From an uncultured Roseateles sp. (GTDB lineage: Bacteria; Pseudomonadota; Gammaproteobacteria; Burkholderiales; Burkholderiaceae), in assembly GCA_946480605.1 (NCBI GenBank), contig CAMLKW010000175.1, forward strand, positions 1-9,454: a stretch of 9,454 nucleotides of DNA. Direction: 5' to 3'. The position numbers and the translations under genes were made by a program. Below the pieces are notes generated by a model. The model was not told the origin of the DNA. It ran no database searches and worked only from the letters and a program-made list of their open reading frames with translations. Every line of letters starts with the position of its first letter. Positions within the stretch are counted from its first letter, which is position 1. Shown here piece after piece: positions 1-4,960 of the stretch.

Positions 1-319
1 CGTGGCCGGGGCGGAAGGTGTCGAGGATGTTGCCGTAGTCCTTGCTGCGCTGGTCGGTGTTCTCGATCAGCAGGCAGATGGGCGTGCCAGTCGTGACGCC
101 CTCGTAGACGCCCGACAGGATCTTGACCGCGTCCGGCTCGTTGCGCTGCGTGACGTGGCGGCTGGTGCCGGGGCGGCGGCGGTCCAGCTCGGGCTGGATG
201 TCCGCCTCGCTGAGCGACAGGCCCGGTGGGCAGCCGTCGATGACGCAGCCGATGGCCGGGCCATGGCTTTCGCCAAAGTTGGTAACGCGGAAGAGTTCGC
301 CGAAGGTGCTGCCTGACAT
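1..319 (-). CDS. aroC: Chorismate synthase, N-terminal part (cut by window edge)
   Basis: This enzyme makes chorismate from 5-enolpyruvylshikimate-3-phosphate, the last step of the shikimate pathway, and needs reduced FMN. I translated the minus strand from the ATG at 319 and obtained 106 codons beginning [20 protein letters not shown]. The family's first signature is visible: GESHG at residues 16-20, followed by [11 protein letters not shown] at 23-33. The basic stretch [10 protein letters not shown] and the segment [18 protein letters not shown] further on also fit. The FMN-binding C-terminal two thirds lie beyond the left edge. The start matches the usual AroC N-terminus, so I am confident in it. 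There is no Shine-Dalgarno sequence before the ATG; a TAAAAT hexamer sits 9 nt upstream instead. The gene lies downstream of the CBS-domain gene on the same strand, but an intrinsic terminator separates them. Confidence 0.96.
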   Translation of the reverse strand, partial: MSGSTFGELFRVTNFGESHGPAIGCVIDGCPPGLSLSEADIQPELDRRRPGTSRHVTQRNEPDAVKILSGVYEGVTTGTPICLLIENTDQRSKDYGNILDTFRPGH

Positions 320-328
320 ATGCGCCGA

Positions 329-334
329 ATTTTA
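329..334 (-). promoter_or_regulatory. Putative -10 box of aroC (TAAAAT)
   Basis: On the minus strand TAAAAT (5 of 6 matches to TATAAT) lies between the terminator of the upstream gene and the aroC ATG, 9 nt from the start codon. A transcript starting about 7 nt after this box would have a leader of only 2-3 nt. No good -35 is visible; the T-tract of the terminator falls near the -35 position. A small inverted repeat, GTGC-GGC-GCAC, lies just upstream at 336-346. This is inference from position and sequence only. Confidence 0.35.
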
Positions 335-350
335 GGTGCGGCGCACAAGC

Positions 351-375
351 AAAAAGCGGCCTCCAAGGCCGCCTT
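351..375 (-). terminator. Rho-independent terminator after the CBS-domain gene
   Basis: Read on the minus strand, GCGGCC (372-367), a five-base loop TTGGA and GGCCGC (361-356) form a perfect 6-bp GC stem, followed at once by TTTTT (355-351). It begins about 15 nt after the stop codon of the CBS-domain gene at 391. It should end that transcript and insulate it from aroC. On the plus strand the hairpin is not followed by a proper T-run, so it is directional. Confidence 0.85.
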
Positions 376-390
376 CTCGGGATGCGAACC

Positions 391-858
391 TCACAACTTC
401 GGTTCGACCTCGGCCGGGTTCTCCTCCACCGGCCAGTCGCGGATGTAGGCCTTCAGCATGCGGTTCTCGAAGTCCTGGCTGTCGACCACGGCCTTGGCGA
501 CGTCGTACAGCGAGATCACGCCCATCAGGGTCTTGCCGTTCATGACGGGCATGTAGCGCGCATGGCGGCCCAGCATCATGCGGCGCACCTCGTCGATCTC
601 GGTCTCGGGCGTGCAGGTCAGCGGCGCATCGTCCATGACCGTGCGCACGATGGTCGTGCCGACCGCGCCGTTGTTCTTCACGACCGCCTGGATGGCCTCG
701 CGGAAGGTCAGCATGCCCACCAGATCGCCGTGATCCATCACGACCAGCGAGCCGATGTCGCGCTCGGCCATCACGGCCAGCGAATCCTTCAGCGCCTCGT
801 CGGGCGTGACGGTGTAGAGGGTGCCGCCTTTGACACGCAGGATATCGACGACTTTCAT
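391..858 (-). CDS. CBS-domain pair protein
   Basis: A stand-alone 155-residue protein made of two CBS domains, a module that usually binds adenosyl ligands such as AMP, ATP or SAM and acts as an energy or redox sensor. The first domain covers about residues 8-62 (VTPDEALKDSLAVMAERDIGSLVVM, then LVGMLTFREAI). The second covers about 74-126 (ERNA-like TPETEIDEVRRMMLGRHARYMPVM, then LMGVISLYDVAKAVV). The GxLTFRE and GVISLYD ends are typical of CBS motifs. A charged tail rich in Pro and Glu follows. I chose the ATG at 858 over an in-frame upstream start because GGAGG lies 5 nt before it and the protein then begins MKVVDIL, as in relatives. There is no signal peptide or membrane segment, so it is probably cytosolic. 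The ligand and partner cannot be told from the sequence. Confidence 0.92.
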   Translation of the reverse strand: MKVVDILRVKGGTLYTVTPDEALKDSLAVMAERDIGSLVVMDHGDLVGMLTFREAIQAVVKNNGAVGTTIVRTVMDDAPLTCTPETEIDEVRRMMLGRHARYMPVMNGKTLMGVISLYDVAKAVVDSQDFENRMLKAYIRDWPVEENPAEVEPKL

Positions 859-863
859 GGGGG

Positions 864-868
864 CCTCC
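864..868 (-). promoter_or_regulatory. Shine-Dalgarno of CBS-domain gene
   Basis: GGAGG on the minus strand, 5 nt before the ATG at 858. It decides the start codon against the longer in-frame reading that begins at 924. Confidence 0.85.
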
Positions 869-885
869 GGGAGAGATACGCGGTC

Positions 886-891
886 AACATA
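886..891 (-). promoter_or_regulatory. Possible extended -10 promoter of CBS-domain gene
   Basis: On the minus strand TGC-TATGTT has an extended -10 TGn motif plus a 4-of-6 hexamer. It would start transcription about 20 nt before the ATG, leaving room for the GGAGG ribosome-binding site. There is no convincing -35, which extended -10 promoters can do without. It lies in the 137-nt divergent gap shared with the Mpo1-like gene. Confidence 0.3.
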
Positions 892-960
892 GCACAGTCT
901 GCCCACGGCGCCACACCCCGGCAACCACCACCCGACGCCCGCGCGACAGGGATCCCGCCC

Positions 961-989
961 TTGCCGCGGCGCCGACGCCGCGCTTGAAT
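961..989 (+). promoter_or_regulatory. Putative promoter of Mpo1-like gene (leaderless geometry)
   Basis: TTGCCG (961-966) and TTGAAT (984-989) each match the sigma-70 -35 and -10 consensus at 4 of 6 positions and are exactly 17 bp apart. Counting the last T as -7 puts +1 on position 996, the A of the proposed ATG. No Shine-Dalgarno sequence is present, which agrees with a leaderless mRNA. In DNA this GC-rich 4/6 matches can occur by chance, so confidence is modest. Confidence 0.35.
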
Positions 990-995
990 CGGCGC

Positions 996-1304
996 ATGAG
1001 CACCGAACGCTTCACCCGCTTCGCCGACTTCTATCCCTTTTACCTGCGCGAGCATGGCGACCGCCGCAACCGACGGTTGCACTTCATCGGCTCGACGTTG
1101 GTGCTGGTCTGCCTGTGGCAGCTGTTCACGACCGGCCAGCCGGTATGGATACTGAACGGCCTGCTGTGCGGCTACGGCTTCGCGTGGATAGGCCATTTCT
1201 TCTTCGAGAAGAACCGGCCCGCGACCTTCAAATACCCGCTCTACAGCCTGATGGGCGACTGGGTCATGTACGCCGACATCTGGCGCGGGCGGGTGAAGCT
1301 CTAG
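996..1304 (+). CDS. Mpo1-like / DUF962 small membrane protein
   Basis: A 102-residue protein of the DUF962/Mpo1-like family. The recognisable blocks are FYLREHGDRRNRRLHFIGS (residues 15-33) and WIGHFFFEKNRPATFKYPLYSLMGDW (64-89). H20, H29 and H67 are the likely metal ligands by analogy with yeast Mpo1, an iron-dependent dioxygenase that alpha-oxidises 2-hydroxy fatty acids. Two hydrophobic stretches (about 31-46 and 50-70) would span the inner membrane. I start at the ATG at 996; an in-frame TTG at 984 would add four residues (MNRR) but overlaps the putative -10. The gene is divergent from the CBS-domain gene and converges on the MipA-like gene, sharing the CTAG at 1301-1304. Family membership is firm; the enzymatic role is inferred from the eukaryotic relative. 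Confidence 0.88.
   Translation: MSTERFTRFADFYPFYLREHGDRRNRRLHFIGSTLVLVCLWQLFTTGQPVWILNGLLCGYGFAWIGHFFFEKNRPATFKYPLYSLMGDWVMYADIWRGRVKL
1301..1304. other. Shared CTAG stop codons of two convergent genes
   Basis: The palindrome CTAG contains TAG on both strands. The Mpo1-like gene stops at 1302-1304 and the MipA-like gene at 1303-1301. The convergent genes overlap by four bases, and there is no room for an intergenic terminator. Confidence 0.95.
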
Positions 1305-2095
1305 TTCCGCCAGGCCACGCCGACCGCCACCATCTGGGTGTTCGGCTTCTGCACCAGCGGGCTGTCGGCCGCGGGCCCGAGCTGGCGGCTCAGGCCGGCC
1401 GAGCCGAACACGAACCAGTGCTTGTCCAGCGCATGCCGCACGCCCAGGCCAAGGTACGCATCGCGCAGGCCGGCACCCGGCCGGTAGGCGGGCCTGGCGG
1501 TCGTCGCCGCGAAGTCGGGCACGCCGAAGTAGCTGCGCAGGTTCTGCGCGTTGCCGGCGGTCAGGCCGATGCCGCTGGTCCACTCCGTGGATTCGCTGCG
1601 GTAGAAGCGCCAGCCAAGGTCGAGGCTGGCCGTCATGCCGCCCTGGCGGCCCAGTGCGTCCTGCGACAGCGAGGCCCCAAGGTTCCAGTCGGGTGCCAGC
1701 GTGTAGTTGGCGTAGACCCGTGCCCGCAGCGTGCGCTTGACGTCGGGCAGGCCGCGCGTGGTGTCGGCATCGCCGCTATCGCGGCCACCGTCGACCCGCA
1801 GGGACAGCCCCACCCTCCACCGATCGCTTTCAAGCAGCTGCGTGCTGGCGCCCGCGCCGGCACCACCGCGGCCGAAGCCCAGCAGTGCGCTGCCGCCGCC
1901 TGAAGCGATGCGGATGCGGCCGAACTTGACGGCCCAGACGGGCCTGACCTTGGCGGCGTACTTGCTGGCACCGTCGTACTCGGGGCCGACGGAGACCGAG
2001 GCGCCCAGCAGGTAGCGCACCTCCTCGTCCTGCGCAGCGTGTGCCGGCGGGGCCAGGGCCGCAGTGGCGAGCAGGGCGAGCAGGAGGGGTCTCAT
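1301..2095 (-). CDS. MipA/OmpV family outer-membrane protein
   Basis: A 264-residue protein with a signal peptide (MRPLLLALLATAALAPPAHA, cleavage after residue 20 at AHA-AQ). The body is a beta-barrel with alternating polar and hydrophobic strands. Blocks typical of MipA/OmpV are YLLGASVSVGPEYDGASKY near the N-terminus, KFGRIRIASGGG, RARVYANYTLAPDWNLGASLSQDALGRQGG in the middle, and AYRPGAGLRDAYLGLGVRHALDKHWFVFGSAGLSRQLG near the end. Family members are MltA-interacting scaffolds or outer-membrane proteins of uncertain transport role; no mltA partner is in view. The C-terminus is AVGVAWRN, so the last residue is not the aromatic one usual for barrel proteins. The gene starts 36 nt after the tdh stop on the same strand, so it may be read through from kbl-tdh. 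Its own ribosome-binding site is weak. Confidence 0.9.
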   Translation of the reverse strand: MRPLLLALLATAALAPPAHAAQDEEVRYLLGASVSVGPEYDGASKYAAKVRPVWAVKFGRIRIASGGGSALLGFGRGGAGAGASTQLLESDRWRVGLSLRVDGGRDSGDADTTRGLPDVKRTLRARVYANYTLAPDWNLGASLSQDALGRQGGMTASLDLGWRFYRSESTEWTSGIGLTAGNAQNLRSYFGVPDFAATTARPAYRPGAGLRDAYLGLGVRHALDKHWFVFGSAGLSRQLGPAADSPLVQKPNTQMVAVGVAWRN

Positions 2096-2131
2096 GGAGC
2101 CAGCCTAGCAGCCCGGACCCACGGCATGGTG

Positions 2132-3076
2132 TTATGTCGGCTTCAATTCGCGTGCGAGATTCACGAGCATGTCGTCGACCATCGCATCCAGGTCGTACTT
2201 CAACTGCCAGCCCCAGTCGGCCTGCGCGGCGCCGTCGACGATGCGCTGCGGCCAGCTGGCGGCGATGGCCTGGCGGAAGTCGGGCACGCAATCCATCGTG
2301 AACTCGGGCAGGCGGCGGCGGATGCTGGCGGCGATGCCTTCGGGCGTGAAACTGACGCCGGCGAGGTTGTAGCTGCCGCGCTGCCTGATGGCATCGGCCG
2401 GCGCGTTCATCAGCTCAATGGTGGCGCGCAGCGCATCGGGCATGTACATCATGGGCAGCGCCTGATCTTGTTTCAGGAAGCAGGTGTAGCGGCCGTGTTG
2501 AAGTGCCGCGTGGAAGATCTCCACGGCGTAGTCCGTCGTGCCGCCGCCGGGCGGCGTCTTCCAGCTGATGAGGCCGGGGTAGCGCAGGCTGCGCACGTCC
2601 ACGCCGTGTTTGGCGTGGTACCAGGCGCACCAGCGTTCGCCGGCCAGCTTGGAGATGCCGTAGACCGTGGTGGGGTCCATCACGGTGGTCTGCGGCGTGT
2701 CCACGGAGGGCGTGTTGGGGCCGAAGGCGGCGATGGAGCTGGGCCAGAAGACCTTGTCCAGCTTCTCGTGGCGGGCCAGCTCCAGCACGTTGAGCAGGCC
2801 CTTCATGTTCAGGTCCCACGCCCACATCGGGTGCTTCTCGCCATTGGCCGACAGCGCGGCGGCGAGGTGGTAGATCTGCGTGATCTTGTGGCGCTTGACT
2901 ATTGTCGTGAGCGCACCCGCGTCGGTCACGTCCAGCATCTCGTGCTTCAGCGTGGGCACGCGGCCCTGCGGGCTGAGGTCGCTGGTGATGACGGCCTCGT
3001 TGCCGTGCAGCCTGGCCAGTTCGGTGGCCAGCTCGGTGCCGATCTGGCCGTTGGCGCCGATGATGAGGATCTTCAT
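2132..3076 (-). CDS. L-threonine 3-dehydrogenase, SDR (epimerase-like) type
   Basis: A 314-residue extended short-chain dehydrogenase that probably oxidises L-threonine with NAD+ to 2-amino-3-ketobutyrate. The nucleotide-binding motif GANGQIG is at residues 7-13. The acidic residue D33 after the second strand fits NAD+ preference. The catalytic region has WPSSIAAFGP (S113/S114) and YGISK (Y139, K143). The substrate-side segment YPGLISWKTPPGGGTTDYAVEIFHAAL and the MYMPDALRATIEL block match the GalE-like threonine dehydrogenases rather than sugar epimerases. This is not the zinc-dependent medium-chain Tdh of E. coli. Its ATG at 3076 overlaps the kbl stop as ATGA, implying translational coupling, and the kbl partner makes the threonine assignment strong. 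No frameshift is seen and the length is normal for the family. Confidence 0.93.
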   Translation of the reverse strand: MKILIIGANGQIGTELATELARLHGNEAVITSDLSPQGRVPTLKHEMLDVTDAGALTTIVKRHKITQIYHLAAALSANGEKHPMWAWDLNMKGLLNVLELARHEKLDKVFWPSSIAAFGPNTPSVDTPQTTVMDPTTVYGISKLAGERWCAWYHAKHGVDVRSLRYPGLISWKTPPGGGTTDYAVEIFHAALQHGRYTCFLKQDQALPMMYMPDALRATIELMNAPADAIRQRGSYNLAGVSFTPEGIAASIRRRLPEFTMDCVPDFRQAIAASWPQRIVDGAAQADWGWQLKYDLDAMVDDMLVNLARELKPT

Positions 3077-4269
3077 TTGACGATCCCCAGCTCACGGCCG
3101 GCCTGCGCGAACGCCGCAACGGCCTTCTCCAGATGCTCGCGCTCGTGCACGGCCGAGATCTGCACGCGGATGCGCGCCTGGCCCTTGGGCACAACGGGGA
3201 AGAAGAAGCCCACCGCGTAGATGCCCAGCTCCAGGATGCGCTTGGACAGTTCCTGCGCCTTCACTGCGTCGTAGACCATGATGGGCACGATGGGGTGGGT
3301 GCCGGGCTTGATCTCGAAGCCGGCGGCCTGGATGGCCTCGCGGAAGTAGGCCGTGTTGGCTTCCAGCTTGTCGCGCAACGCCGTCGAGCCTTCCAGCAGG
3401 TCCAGCACGGCCAGCGACGCACCGGCGATGCTGGGCGCCAGCGTGTTGCTGAACAGATAGGGCCGCGAGCGCTGGCGCAGCAGTTCGACGACTTCCTTGC
3501 GTGCCGCGGTGAAGCCGCCCGACGCGCCGCCCAGCGCCTTGCCGAAGGTGCCGGTGACGATGTCGATCTTGCCGTGCACGCCGCGGTACTCGGGCGTGCC
3601 GCGGCCGGTGGTGCCCATGAAGCCGCTGGCATGGCACTCGTCCACACCCAGCAGCGCGTCAAACCGGTCGCACAGCGCGCGGATCTTGTCGAGCTGCGCG
3701 ATGGTGCCGTCCATCGAGAACACGCCGTCGGTGAAGACCAGCGTGTGGCGGGCGCCCTTGTCCTTGGCTTCCTTCAGGCAGCGCTCCAGGTCGTGGAGGT
3801 TGTTGTGCTCGTAGCGCCAGCGCTGCGCCTTGCACAGGCGGATGCCGTCGATGATGGACGCGTGGTTCAGCGCGTCGCTGATGATGGCGTCCTGCTCACC
3901 CAGCAGCGGCTCGAACAGGCCGCCGTTGGCGTCGAACGCGGCGGCGTAGAGGATGGCGTCCTCGCAGCCGACGAAGCGGGCGATGCGGGCTTCGAGCCGC
4001 TTGTGCAGGTCCTGCGTGCCGCAGATGAAGCGCACCGACGACAGTCCGAAGCCATGCGTGCGCAGCGCCTCGTGGGCGGCCTCGATGACCTGCGGGTGCG
4101 ACGACAGACCCAGGTAGTTGTTGGCGCACAGGTTGATGACCTCGCGGCCGTCGGTCGTCTTCACGACCGCGCCCTGGGGCGTCGTGATGATGCGCTCGGC
4201 CTTGTAGAGACCGGCGGCGCGGATGCCGTCCAGTTCGGTCTGCAGATGTTCGTAGAAGGCTTGGCTCAT
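3073..4269 (-). CDS. kbl: Glycine C-acetyltransferase (2-amino-3-ketobutyrate CoA ligase)
   Basis: A PLP enzyme of the alpha-oxoamine synthase family that splits 2-amino-3-ketobutyrate with CoA into glycine and acetyl-CoA, so threonine can serve as a carbon source. The protein is 398 residues, the usual length for Kbl. The PLP lysine is K244 in TFGKALGGASGG. D210 and H213 in VDECHASG and H136 in ALNHASIIDG fit the cofactor-binding positions, and INLCANNYLGLSSHP (residues 45-59) and SVRFICGTQDLHKRLE are family blocks. I start at the ATG at 4269 because AGGAG lies 7 nt upstream; a longer in-frame reading to 4347 would run through the palindromic operator and lacks homology-like sequence. It is first in the kbl-tdh operon and divergent from the XRE-cupin regulator. 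Confidence 0.97.
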   Translation of the reverse strand: MSQAFYEHLQTELDGIRAAGLYKAERIITTPQGAVVKTTDGREVINLCANNYLGLSSHPQVIEAAHEALRTHGFGLSSVRFICGTQDLHKRLEARIARFVGCEDAILYAAAFDANGGLFEPLLGEQDAIISDALNHASIIDGIRLCKAQRWRYEHNNLHDLERCLKEAKDKGARHTLVFTDGVFSMDGTIAQLDKIRALCDRFDALLGVDECHASGFMGTTGRGTPEYRGVHGKIDIVTGTFGKALGGASGGFTAARKEVVELLRQRSRPYLFSNTLAPSIAGASLAVLDLLEGSTALRDKLEANTAYFREAIQAAGFEIKPGTHPIVPIMVYDAVKAQELSKRILELGIYAVGFFFPVVPKGQARIRVQISAVHEREHLEKAVAAFAQAGRELGIVK

Positions 4270-4276
4270 GGCGCCG

Positions 4277-4281
4277 CTCCT
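4277..4281 (-). promoter_or_regulatory. Shine-Dalgarno of kbl
   Basis: AGGAG on the minus strand, 7 nt before the ATG at 4269. It fixes the kbl start and leaves 93 nt of non-coding DNA before the divergent regulator. Confidence 0.8.
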
Positions 4282-4303
4282 GGTGCACAATTCGGTAAAT
4301 TGA

Positions 4304-4327
4304 ACATGTTCGATATATCGAACATGT
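4304..4327. promoter_or_regulatory. 24-bp perfect palindrome, probable operator between kbl and regulator
   Basis: ACATGTTCGATA is followed directly by its exact reverse complement, giving a 24-bp palindrome with no spacer. Inside it, GAACATGT occurs twice in direct orientation (4302-4309 and 4320-4327), 18 bp apart. The first copy is part of a 10-bp palindrome, GAACATGTTC (4302-4311). A second, weaker inverted repeat, CAATT-CGGTA-AATTG, flanks it at 4288-4302. The island is AT-rich against a very GC-rich background. It lies in the divergent gap between an XRE-cupin regulator and kbl, the usual place for an autoregulated operator. A kbl promoter TTCAGA-18 bp-TATATC on the minus strand (4341-4312) would have its -10 inside the palindrome. 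Binding by the neighbouring regulator is inference. Confidence 0.75.
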
Positions 4328-4362
4328 GTGCAGTATCTGAAAATCATCCATCCAGGTCAAGC

Positions 4363-4929
4363 ATGAACATGGACACCGAACCCCCGCGCGTCGGCGCCGC
4401 CTTGCAGGCGCTGCGCGGCAGCCGCGGCCTGTCGCTGGATGACCTGTCCAAGCGTGCGGGCGTCAGCAAGTCCATGTTGTCGCAGATCGAGCGCAACCAG
4501 GCCAACCCCACGGTGGCCGTGGTCTGGCGGCTGGCCAATGCGCTGGGCGTGGACATGGGCGAGTTGCTGGGCACCGAACGCGTGGCCGCGCCGGCCATCG
4601 AGACCGTGCCCGCCCACGCGACGCCGGGGCTGACCAGCCCGGACGGCCTGTGCAAGCTGCGCATCTTGGGGCCCATCGAACTGGCGGGTCAGTTCGAGTG
4701 GTACGAGCTGAGCGTGCAGCCCGGCGGCGTGCTGGACAGCCAGGCCCACGAGCCCGGCTCGCGCGAGCACCTGAGCGTGCTGACCGGCAGCCTGGAGGTC
4801 TCCGCGCAGGGCGTGACCAGCAAGCTCAAGGCCGGCGAGACGGCGCGCTACGCGGTGGACGGGCCGCATGCAATTCGCAACACGGCCAAGTCCGCGGCGA
4901 CGGCGCTGCTGGTGGTGCTGCACCCGTAG
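4363..4929 (+). CDS. XRE-family transcriptional regulator with C-terminal cupin domain
   Basis: A 188-residue regulator. Residues 10-68 form an XRE helix-turn-helix: LQALRGSRGLSLDDLSKRAGVSKSMLSQIERNQANPTVAVVWRLANALGVDMGELL, with recognition helix SKSMLSQIERN. Residues about 112-185 form a small cupin (WYELSVQPGG, then AHEPGSREHLSVLTGSLEV, then LKAGETARYAVDGPHAIRNTA), the ligand-sensing part in this family. I start at the ATG at 4363, with AGG about 6 nt upstream; an in-frame ATG at 4369 is an alternative. It is divergent from kbl-tdh across a 24-bp palindrome, so I infer that it regulates threonine catabolism and itself. Relatives respond to amino acids, polyamines or similar metabolites; the ligand here is unknown. 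The binding-protein gene follows 31 nt later, probably in the same transcript. Confidence 0.93.
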   Translation: MNMDTEPPRVGAALQALRGSRGLSLDDLSKRAGVSKSMLSQIERNQANPTVAVVWRLANALGVDMGELLGTERVAAPAIETVPAHATPGLTSPDGLCKLRILGPIELAGQFEWYELSVQPGGVLDSQAHEPGSREHLSVLTGSLEVSAQGVTSKLKAGETARYAVDGPHAIRNTAKSAATALLVVLHP

Positions 4930-4935
4930 ACTTCC

Positions 4936-4958
4936 GCGGGTTCAACAAGGGAGCCCGC
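4936..4958 (+). promoter_or_regulatory. Ribosome-binding site of the TctC-type gene, within a small hairpin loop
   Basis: AAGGGAG (4947-4953) is a good Shine-Dalgarno 7 nt before the ATG at 4961 and decides that start. It is flanked by GCGGG (4936-4940) and CCCGC (4954-4958), which could pair and present it in a 13-nt loop. The stem is only 5 bp, so any regulatory effect is speculative. Confidence 0.6.
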
Positions 4959-4960
4959 CG

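Noticed and set aside
2..316. Plus-strand open frame at the left edge
   Set aside because: It is the complement of the chorismate synthase N-terminus, which carries the GESHG signature on the minus strand.
320..996. Nine-base TCGGCGCAT directly before both the aroC and Mpo1-like start codons, as a shared regulatory element
   Set aside because: Only two copies on opposite strands, and the bases are mostly GC background; kept only as a side note in the leaderless findings.
2039..3220. Long plus-strand open frame opposite the threonine dehydrogenase
   Set aside because: The minus-strand gene has complete SDR motifs. The plus-strand product has low-complexity His/Arg/Gly composition and no domain.
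3133..4362. Very long plus-strand open frame opposite kbl, joined in frame to the XRE-cupin gene
   Set aside because: It is antisense to a clear Kbl with all catalytic residues. The translation is rich in Ala, Arg, His and Val with no recognisable domain, and the open frame is a by-product of high GC. The regulator begins at 4363.
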